From positions 1-6,354 of the forward strand of contig JBOGIG010000118.1 of NCBI GenBank assembly GCA_050742455.1: DNA of 6,354 bases. The letters are read 5' to 3'. The notes under the pieces are model-generated. The model saw nothing but the letters and a program-made list of their open reading frames with translations. It had not been told where the DNA came from and did no database searches. The DNA comes from JBOGIG01 sp050742455 (GTDB taxonomy: Bacteria; Actinomycetota; Acidimicrobiia; Acidimicrobiales; JBOGIG01). Positions within the stretch are counted from its first letter, which is position 1, and every line of letters starts with the position of its first letter. Positions 1 through 5,334 of the stretch are shown one piece after another. The translations under genes were made by a program, and so were the position numbers.

Positions 1-318
1 GTTCAGGCCCACGTCCACACTCCTGGGTTCGTACGAGTGCGGGTGGGCATCGGTCGACCCCCCGGCCGCCAGAGCGGAGCGGACTACGTGCTGCACCGGC
101 CGTCCAAGGCCGATCGGATCCTGCTGGACCTGGCCGTCGTCGAAGCAGCCGATGCGGTGGAGGCCATCCTGGTCTCGGGGGTGGAGGCAGCTATGAACTC
201 CGTCAACGGCTCCAGCGGCTCCAGCGGGGCCGACGACGGCTCCAGCGGCTCCAGCGGCTCCAGCGGCTCCAGCGGCTCCAGCGGCTCCAGCGGCTCCAGT
301 GGCTCCGGCGGGGCCTGA
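1..318 (+). CDS. pth: Peptidyl-tRNA hydrolase, C-terminal part (5' truncated by window edge)
   Basis: Pth cleaves the ester bond of peptidyl-tRNAs that drop off ribosomes, recycling tRNA in the cytoplasm. The visible 105 codons are read in frame from base 1. They match the C-terminal third of bacterial Pth: RVRVGIGRPPGR, then ADYVL, then a helix with DLAVVEAADAVEAIL, then AAMNSVN, where E. coli Pth has LRIGIGHPG, GFVL and ATNRLHAF. The catalytic His, Asp and Asn residues lie upstream of the window, so activity cannot be judged. The family normally ends just after the AAMN helix. Here 36 more residues follow (visible residues 70-105), made of Gly-Ser-Ser repeats interrupted once by GADD and ending GSGGA. 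This tail is probably disordered. The stop TGA at 316-318 lies 18 bases before the likely mfd start, so the two genes are probably cotranscribed. Family assignment is secure; the role of the tail is unknown. Confidence 0.93.
   Translation, partial: VQAHVHTPGFVRVRVGIGRPPGRQSGADYVLHRPSKADRILLDLAVVEAADAVEAILVSGVEAAMNSVNGSSGSSGADDGSSGSSGSSGSSGSSGSSGSSGSGGA
208..310 (+). repeat. 9-bp tandem repeat array (GGCTCCAGC) inside the 3' end of pth
   Basis: Two perfect units lie at 208-225. They are followed by a 12-base interruption (226-237, encoding GADD) and seven units at 238-300, the last with C to T at its final base. A diverged partial unit, GGCTCCGGCG, closes the array at 301-310. Each unit encodes Gly-Ser-Ser, so changes in copy number keep the pth frame. 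The near-identity at the DNA level, including third codon positions, suggests recent expansion by replication slippage rather than selection on the protein alone. Confidence 0.95.
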
Positions 319-336
319 TGAGCCCGTGAGCACCCC

Positions 337-3300
337 TTGACTGCGACGACGTCTTCGGGGGTGGCCACCCTGTCCGGATTGTCCCAGTTGCTGCGGGCCG
401 ATGATTCCCTGGTGAGCCGGATGGGCTCCACCAACGCCGTGCTCTGCGTCCCCGAGCCGGCTCGGGCCTTCTTCGTGGCCGGCCTGGCCCACCTGTCCGG
501 CCGGCGCCCGATCCTGGCTGCCGTTCCGACCGCGGCCGACGCCGAGCGCCTGACCCATGACCTGAGGGCATTCTTGGGGGAAGAGGCGGTGGACACCTTC
601 CCGGCCTGGGAGACCCTGCCCTTCGAACGGGTCAGTCCCGGGGTCGAGACGATGGGCATGCGCCTGCGCACCATGTGGCGCCTCAGTCAGGGATCCGTTG
701 CCGGGTCGGGTGGGGACGAGGTCGGCCCGACCGTGGTGGTGGCTTCGGTGAAGGCCCTCATCCAACGCCTGGGTCTGCGGGCGGCCGACGCCGCTCCGGT
801 GGTGGTGGCTCGGGGAGACCGGATGGACCCAGAGGACTTTGTGGCTCGCCTCGCCGCCCTCGGCTACCGACGTGAGTACCAGGTGGAGCACCGGGGCGAG
901 TTGGCCGTGCGGGGCGGGATCATCGATGTGTTCCCCTCGACCTCGGCCAGCGCCGTTCGCATCGACCTGTGGGGCGACGAGGTGGACCGCCTCACCTCCT
1001 TTGACGTGGGCGATCAGCGCAGCGTCGCCGACGTGGACCAGGCCACAATATTCGGATGTCGTGAACTAATGATCGGCCCCTCCCTGATCGAGCGGGCGAG
1101 CGATCTCCTCGTATCCCAGGCCTGGGGGGCGGGCCAGTGGGAAAGGCTGTCGGAGGGCCAAAGCTTTGACGGCATGGAGTCCTGGCTCCCATGGCTGGTC
1201 ACCGAGGAGCATCTCCTGGCCGACCTGCTGGGCCCACGGGCACAGGTGTTGTTGTTCGATCCTCGCCGCATGCGGGATCGAGCAGGTGAGCTGGCCGACG
1301 AAGAGGCCGCGGTGGCTGGCTCCCTGGCCCAGACGTGGGGAGCGGAGGGGGAGTTTCCACGCCTGCACCTGGGCTTTGACCGCCTCCTGGCCCGTACCGA
1401 GGCTCCGGTGTGGAGCGCCCCAGCCGTGGCCGAAGGCCCAGACGTCCCGTCCGTGGCCGCCACCGGCTGGGACCCCGTGGTGGGGGACCATTCCCAACTG
1501 GTGGCTCGACTCCTCCGATTCAAAGAGGAAGGCTGGCGGGTGGTCATCTGCGCCGACGGCCCGGGCAGCGCGGCCCGGCTGGCCCAGGTCCTGGCCGAGG
1601 AGGGCATGACCGTCCCCGTGGTCGGGGGCTCCGCAGTCGGGGGCTCCGCAGTCGAGGGCTCCGCAGTCGAGGGCTCCGCAGTCGGGGGCTCTGCAGTCGG
1701 GGGCTCCGGCGAGTTGGCCCAGCCTGGGATACGGGTGGTGGTCCAGCCCCTCGATCGAGGATTTGTCTACCCGCCCGCTCGCCTGGCCGTGCTGGCCGAG
1801 CCCGACATCACCGGGCGGCGCCGAGCCCACCGCCGGGCCCGGCCCCGGGCCCGGGTCACCGAAGGCTTCTTCGACGACCTGGCGGTGGGCGACTACGTGG
1901 TCCATGCCACCCACGGGGTCGCCCGCTACGCCGGGATGGTGAAGCGGTCCATCGGAGGGGCAGAGCGCGACTACCTCCTGCTCGAGTACCGGGGTGACGA
2001 CAAGCTCTACATCCCGTCGGACCAGATCGACGCCATCACTCCCTATTCGGGAGGGGAGACCCCGAGCGTCAGCCGCCTGGGGGGATCGGACTGGTCCCGG
2101 ACCAAGGCCCGGGTCAAGGCCGCGGTGAGCGAGGTGGCCCAGGAGCTGGTGGTCCTGTACCGCCGCCGGGTCACCTCCCCCGGCCACGCCTATCCACCCG
2201 ACACTCCGTGGCAGGCCGAAATGGAATCGGGCTTCGGCTACATCGAGACCCCCGACCAGGCCAAGGCCATCGACGAGACCAAGGCCGACATGGAACTGGC
2301 CGTGCCTATGGACCGCCTGGTGTGCGGCGACGTCGGGTTCGGCAAGACCGAGATCGCCATCCGGGCCGCCTTCAAGGCAGTCCAGGACGGCCGGCAGGCT
2401 GCCATCCTGGTGCCCACCACGCTCTTGGCCCAGCAGCACTTCCAGACATTTGGCGATCGATTTGCCGGCTACCCGGTCAAGGTGGAGGTGCTGAGCCGCT
2501 TCCTGACCCCGGCCCAGGCCCGGGGAGTGGTCGATGGGCTGGCCGACGGTTCGGTGGACGTGGTCATCGGGACCCACCGGCTACTCAGCGCTGATGTGAG
2601 TTTCAAGGCGCTCGGCCTGTTGGTGGTGGACGAGGAGCAACGCTTTGGGGTCACCCACAAGGAGGCCATCAAGGCGTTGGCCACCGGGATCGACGTCCTT
2701 ACCCTCACCGCCACGCCCATCCCCCGCACCCTGGAGATGAGCCTCACCGGCATCCGGGACCTCACCTTGTTGAACACGCCTCCGGCCGAGCGCCAACCCA
2801 TCTTGACCTTCGTGGGCGAGTACGACGAGCGAGCTGTGAGCGAGGCCATAAGGCGGGAGCTGTTGCGCGAGGGCCAGGTCTTCTTTGTGCACAACCGGAT
2901 CCGGGATATTGCCGCGGTGGCCAAGCGCCTGGGCGAGCTGGCGCCTGATGCCCGCATCGCCGTGGCCCACGGCCAGATGGACGAGGGCAGCCTGGAAAAG
3001 GTGGTGCTGGACTTCTGGGAAGGCCGCTACGACGTGCTGGTGTGCACCACCATCATCGAGTCTGGCATCGACATGCCTACCGTGAACACCCTGGTGGTGG
3101 ACCGGGCCGATCTGTTGGGCCTGGGCCAGCTCCATCAGCTCAGGGGCCGGGTGGGTCGAGCCGGACAGCGGGCCTATGCCTACCTGTTCTTCCCCCCGGA
3201 CCGGGCACTGTCAGAGCAGGCCTACGAGCGCCTGCGAACCATAGGCGAACACACCGAGCTGGGCTCGGGGTTCAAGATCGCCATGCGGGACCTCGAGATT

Positions 3301-3903
3301 CGGGGGGCCGGGAACCTGTTGGGCGCCAACCAGTCCGGCCATATCGCCGCCGTCGGCTACGACTTGTACGTCCAAATGGTTTCCGAGGCCGTATCCGAGC
3401 TCAAGGGCGACTCCCTCCGCCCGGCTGCCGAGATCAAGCTGGACCTGGCTGTGGACGCCAACCTGCCCCGCAATTATGTGGAGAGGGAGGATCTGCGACT
3501 GGAGGCCTACCGGCGCCTGGCCTCGGTGTCGACTCCGAGCCAGGTCGACGACATCGGCGCAGAGTGGAAGGACCGCTTCGGCCCGTTGCCGGCCGCGGCC
3601 GAGGCGCTCTTGGGCGTGGCCCGGCTGCGGGCCGAGTGTGCCCGAACCGGCACGACCGAGGTGACGGTCACCCCAGCCCGGCCCGGGGCCGGAATCATGG
3701 GTCGCACCACGGCGCGACTATCGCCGGTGGATCTGCCCACCAGTGCCACCATCCGCCTCAAGCGTCTCTATCCGCAGGCCCTGTTCAAGCCCGAGGCTCG
3801 TCAACTGGTCCTGCCCCTGCCCCCATCGACCGACGCCGCGCCGTTCCTGGTCGAAGTGCTCGAAAGCCTGCTCCCGCCCAGCGCAGTTCCCGCCGGGACC
3901 TAG
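337..3903 (+). CDS. mfd: Transcription-repair coupling factor Mfd
   Basis: Mfd is a cytoplasmic ATP-dependent DNA translocase that displaces RNA polymerase stalled at lesions and recruits UvrA for nucleotide excision repair. At 1188 aa it is slightly longer than E. coli Mfd (1148). Order: UvrB-like module (about 1-360, with FPAWETLPFE and, in the UvrA-contact domain, R192, R208 and W212); D3 (about 361-490); CarD-like RNA-polymerase-interaction domain (about 509-580, VGDYVVHATHGVARY); RecG-like motor with Walker A GDVGFGKT (664-671, K670), PTTLLAQQH (693-701), GTHR (745-748), DEEQ (765-768), TATP (791-794), CTTIIESGID (903-912), and QLRGRVGR (934-941); TRG region (about 971-1005); C-terminal D7 (about 1030-1188). 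All motor motifs look intact. The oddity is a GGSAV-type repeat insertion at residues 429-458. The TTG start at 337 is the only in-frame start after the stop at 319-321 and before GTG 361; it has a weak GTGAG at 326-330. GTG 361 is a plausible alternative. Confidence 0.97.
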   Translation: MTATTSSGVATLSGLSQLLRADDSLVSRMGSTNAVLCVPEPARAFFVAGLAHLSGRRPILAAVPTAADAERLTHDLRAFLGEEAVDTFPAWETLPFERVSPGVETMGMRLRTMWRLSQGSVAGSGGDEVGPTVVVASVKALIQRLGLRAADAAPVVVARGDRMDPEDFVARLAALGYRREYQVEHRGELAVRGGIIDVFPSTSASAVRIDLWGDEVDRLTSFDVGDQRSVADVDQATIFGCRELMIGPSLIERASDLLVSQAWGAGQWERLSEGQSFDGMESWLPWLVTEEHLLADLLGPRAQVLLFDPRRMRDRAGELADEEAAVAGSLAQTWGAEGEFPRLHLGFDRLLARTEAPVWSAPAVAEGPDVPSVAATGWDPVVGDHSQLVARLLRFKEEGWRVVICADGPGSAARLAQVLAEEGMTVPVVGGSAVGGSAVEGSAVEGSAVGGSAVGGSGELAQPGIRVVVQPLDRGFVYPPARLAVLAEPDITGRRRAHRRARPRARVTEGFFDDLAVGDYVVHATHGVARYAGMVKRSIGGAERDYLLLEYRGDDKLYIPSDQIDAITPYSGGETPSVSRLGGSDWSRTKARVKAAVSEVAQELVVLYRRRVTSPGHAYPPDTPWQAEMESGFGYIETPDQAKAIDETKADMELAVPMDRLVCGDVGFGKTEIAIRAAFKAVQDGRQAAILVPTTLLAQQHFQTFGDRFAGYPVKVEVLSRFLTPAQARGVVDGLADGSVDVVIGTHRLLSADVSFKALGLLVVDEEQRFGVTHKEAIKALATGIDVLTLTATPIPRTLEMSLTGIRDLTLLNTPPAERQPILTFVGEYDERAVSEAIRRELLREGQVFFVHNRIRDIAAVAKRLGELAPDARIAVAHGQMDEGSLEKVVLDFWEGRYDVLVCTTIIESGIDMPTVNTLVVDRADLLGLGQLHQLRGRVGRAGQRAYAYLFFPPDRALSEQAYERLRTIGEHTELGSGFKIAMRDLEIRGAGNLLGANQSGHIAAVGYDLYVQMVSEAVSELKGDSLRPAAEIKLDLAVDANLPRNYVEREDLRLEAYRRLASVSTPSQVDDIGAEWKDRFGPLPAAAEALLGVARLRAECARTGTTEVTVTPARPGAGIMGRTTARLSPVDLPTSATIRLKRLYPQALFKPEARQLVLPLPPSTDAAPFLVEVLESLLPPSAVPAGT
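1621..1710 (+). repeat. 15-bp tandem repeat array inside mfd
   Basis: Six consecutive 15-base units begin at 1621, 1636, 1651, 1666, 1681 and 1696. The consensus is GTCGGGGGCTCCGCA. Units 3 and 4 share a G to A change (GTCGAGG), unit 5 has CTCTGCA, and unit 6 ends in GGC instead of GCA. The array encodes a five-residue repeat, V(G/E)GSA, at Mfd residues 429-458. It lies in D3 between AQVLAEEGMTVPV and GIRVVVQPLDRGFVYPP. E. coli Mfd has a loop without such repeats at the corresponding place (from memory). The unit length is a multiple of three, so expansion or contraction keeps the frame. Confidence 0.95.
1833..1854. repeat. 22-bp all-GC palindrome within mfd
   Basis: Two copies of the self-complementary decamer CCGGGCCCGG (1833-1842 and 1845-1854) are separated by CC. 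Together they form an all-G/C stretch that can fold as one long hairpin or two short ones. It lies in the codons for the Arg-rich D3-D4 linker of Mfd (around residues 499-506, RRARPRAR). It may be a by-product of GC-rich Arg/Pro codons; no regulatory function is claimed. Confidence 0.8.
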
Positions 3904-5152
3904 AGCCTGGGCCCGACCTTGGCCGCCCGACTCCGTCGATTCGGTCCGGGGTGGGCGATATGTCGGCGGGTCTCAGACCGGTGGGTATCCACCCGGTGGG
4001 TCTGAGCCTCTTGAGGGTCATGTTCTTGAGGGTCAGGCACGGCCGCTCGATGGCGAACCAACTGGCCACGGCCAGGACCAGGGTGATGGCCAGGGACACA
4101 GCGATGTAGGGAACGAACCCCTGGCGGTTGAACTTCCAGGCCGACAGCATCTGTTCCACCGGAAAGGCGTAGATGTAAATCCCATATGAGAAGTCGCCCC
4201 GGGAGTCGAAGCGGGCCAGGGGTAGGGCGGTGGCCAGCCACATGACCAGGTAGGCAAAGGCCACCTCGCCGATTGCGGTGTAGAGCTGGTTGCGCAGCGA
4301 GAACACCAGGGCCGCAGCGGCGAAGGCGGCGAAGGTGTTGGAGATGACGATCTTTTCCGAGTAGAGGCACATGGCCGAACCGATGGCGAAGAACAAGGTG
4401 AGGCGGACGAGCTGGACATCGCCGAGCAGGGGGGCCAATCGCACGGCCGAACCGGGCACCATGGTGTTGACCAACTGGATGCCCCACAAGAACACGGCCA
4501 GGCCCAGCACCACGACCCGCCCCTTGCGCAGGACTCCGAACAGGCCGAGAACGGCCACGCCCAGGTAGCACTTGAACTCATAGATCAGGGTCCACAGCGA
4601 ACCGTTGAAGGCCAGGGAATGGCCGAAGACGTAATTTGGCGTGGTAGCGAGCAGCCCGGCGATGCCGTACTGGTTCATCCATAGCCAGAAGTTGTGGAAC
4701 ACGTAGCCGAGCGGACCGGGCTGGGCATGGGTGAAGCCCGCCGTCGATCCGTGGACGTGCCACCACACCAGGGGGGCGAAGACAAAGGCGGTGACGACCA
4801 AACACACCCAGAACCCCGGAAAGATGCGCAGGAAGCGGCGCCACATGAAGTTGCCCGCCGAGCGCGACGACATGAAGCTGCGGGTGATCAAGAAGCCGCT
4901 GATGACGAAGAAGCCGCCCACAGCGAAGCCGGCTATGGATTCCTGGCCGAGCGTCCACTGCCACATGGGGTCGAGGTGGTTGTGGAAGCCCCCGAGGTCA
5001 AAGGAGTGATCCACGAGCACGCCAACGGCGAACGCGAAGCGCAGGAATCCCAGGCTGTTGGAGCGGGGGTCAAAGGCCCGGGCCAGGCTCTGGCCCGTCC
5101 AGCCGGCGCGACCGGCGTGGGACGGTGCTTGACGTGTGGACTGGTGATGCAC
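3785..5152 (-). CDS. Acyltransferase-3 family (OafA-like) integral membrane acyltransferase
   Basis: The family transfers acyl groups, commonly acetyl, across the membrane to sugars of surface polysaccharides, glycolipids or antibiotics. The substrate cannot be read from this sequence. The protein is 455 aa from a GTG start at 5152. N-terminal DPRSNSLGFLR leads into the first membrane helix and contains the family RX10H motif (R38, H49). GGFFVISGFLITRSF (79-93) precedes RRFLRIFP (105-112), which contains the RRXXR motif. SLWTLIYEFKCYL (185-197), DFSYGIYIYAFPVEQ (320-334) and a last helix ending SWFAIERP (364-371) follow the usual order. About ten hydrophobic segments are visible. The family core ends near residue 376. 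The remaining 79 residues are Arg/Gly/Pro-rich and hydrophilic, and residues from about 417 on are encoded antisense to the end of mfd. No strong Shine-Dalgarno precedes the GTG (only AAGAAAG nearby), but the N-terminus length fits relatives. The gene is convergent with mfd and divergent from the PPIase gene, so it is probably transcribed alone. Confidence 0.9.
   Translation of the reverse strand: MHHQSTRQAPSHAGRAGWTGQSLARAFDPRSNSLGFLRFAFAVGVLVDHSFDLGGFHNHLDPMWQWTLGQESIAGFAVGGFFVISGFLITRSFMSSRSAGNFMWRRFLRIFPGFWVCLVVTAFVFAPLVWWHVHGSTAGFTHAQPGPLGYVFHNFWLWMNQYGIAGLLATTPNYVFGHSLAFNGSLWTLIYEFKCYLGVAVLGLFGVLRKGRVVVLGLAVFLWGIQLVNTMVPGSAVRLAPLLGDVQLVRLTLFFAIGSAMCLYSEKIVISNTFAAFAAAALVFSLRNQLYTAIGEVAFAYLVMWLATALPLARFDSRGDFSYGIYIYAFPVEQMLSAWKFNRQGFVPYIAVSLAITLVLAVASWFAIERPCLTLKNMTLKRLRPTGWIPTGLRPADISPTPDRIDGVGRPRSGPGSRSRRELRWAGAGFRALRPGTARRRSMGAGAGPVDEPRA
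3972..4006. terminator. Stem-loop near the mfd / acyltransferase convergence (possible terminator)
   Basis: CTCAGACC (3972-3979) pairs with GGTCTGAG (3999-4006). Inside, GGGT (3983-3986) pairs with ACCC (3991-3994) around an ATCC loop, with a small internal loop between the two stems. It sits about 70 bases downstream of the mfd stop, where a terminator would be expected for plus-strand transcription. It also lies inside the C-terminal coding part of the acyltransferase (the PTGWIPTGLRP stretch, about residues 385-395). There is no T-tract on either strand, so an intrinsic terminator of the classical type is not supported. It could equally be a coding by-product. Confidence 0.3.
4010..4035. 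repeat. 11-bp direct repeat at a 15-bp spacing in the acyltransferase 3' region
   Basis: CTTGAGGGTCA occurs at 4010-4020 and again at 4025-4035. On the minus strand the two copies encode the repeated peptide in LTLKNMTLKRL (about residues 373-383), immediately after the last membrane helix. The spacing is a multiple of three, which fits a small in-frame duplication. Confidence 0.75.
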
Positions 5153-5334
5153 GCAGGCTGCTTTCTTGTCCGGTCGTCGGTCGATCGAGCCCGGACTCTG
5201 GCGTCAAGGTTAGACCGATGGGTCGGTCCGCCCCGGGACTGTGTCGCTCAGGTAGACCTGCCGCCCCCCGGGCCCCTGCCGGCTCACCCCGGCGTTGGCC
5301 GGGAGGGGGAGAGTGCCCGTAACATCGATGAACC
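5153..5334. other. Divergent intergenic region between acyltransferase and PPIase genes
   Basis: These 182 bases must carry the promoters of both divergent genes. For the minus-strand gene a TTGACG hexamer (plus-strand bases 5202-5207) resembles a -35 box, but I find no convincing -10 at normal spacing. Two short dyads are visible. The first is GACCGA/TCGGTC at 5213-5218 and 5223-5228, with a TGGG loop. The second is CAGGT/ACCTG at 5249-5253 and 5256-5260, with two bases between. Either could be a protein-binding site or chance in GC-rich DNA. No small gene or RNA gene is evident here. Confidence 0.5.
5295..5325 (+). promoter_or_regulatory. Possible promoter of the PPIase lipoprotein gene (leaderless or near-leaderless mRNA)
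   Basis: TAACAT at 5320-5325 fits the TANNNT form of a -10 element. The GTG start codon at 5335 begins 10 bases downstream of its last T, close to where transcription would start. A weak TTGGCC at 5295-5300 could act as a -35 with a 19-base spacer. The purine-rich GGGAGGGGGAGAG at 5301-5313 looks like a Shine-Dalgarno but is more than 20 bases from the GTG, too far for normal use. It would lie between the -35 and -10 elements in this model. Confidence 0.35.

Noticed and set aside
84..674. Minus-strand frame with a Leu-Glu-Pro repeat across the pth/mfd junction
   Set aside because: The repeat is only the reverse reading of the 9-bp pth array. The frame overlaps two well-supported genes and has no independent support.
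208..1710. The two tandem arrays as possible CRISPR repeats
   Set aside because: Units of 9 and 15 bp are directly abutting, have no unique spacers, and lie in frame inside conserved genes.
1066..2577. A 503-codon open frame on the minus strand opposite mfd
   Set aside because: It is antisense to the conserved core of Mfd, shows no recognisable domain, and is rich in Gly, His, Leu and Gln as expected from the reverse reading of GC-rich codons. Long open shadows are normal at this GC content.
3042..4109. A 355-codon plus-strand frame spanning the mfd 3' end and part of the acyltransferase
   Set aside because: It is in a different frame from mfd, has Arg/Gly/Pro-rich composition, and matches no family. 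It is a composition-driven shadow.
5301..5330. Purine run GGGAGGGGGAGAG followed by ATG at 5328 as the start of a different gene
   Set aside because: The ATG 5328 frame gives no recognisable protein. The GTG 5335 frame gives a signal peptide, lipobox-like Cys and parvulin domain.
3904..5334. Acyltransferase region as a transposon or genomic island
   Set aside because: No transposase, integrase, terminal inverted repeats or target-site duplication can be seen, and base composition looks similar to the neighbours.
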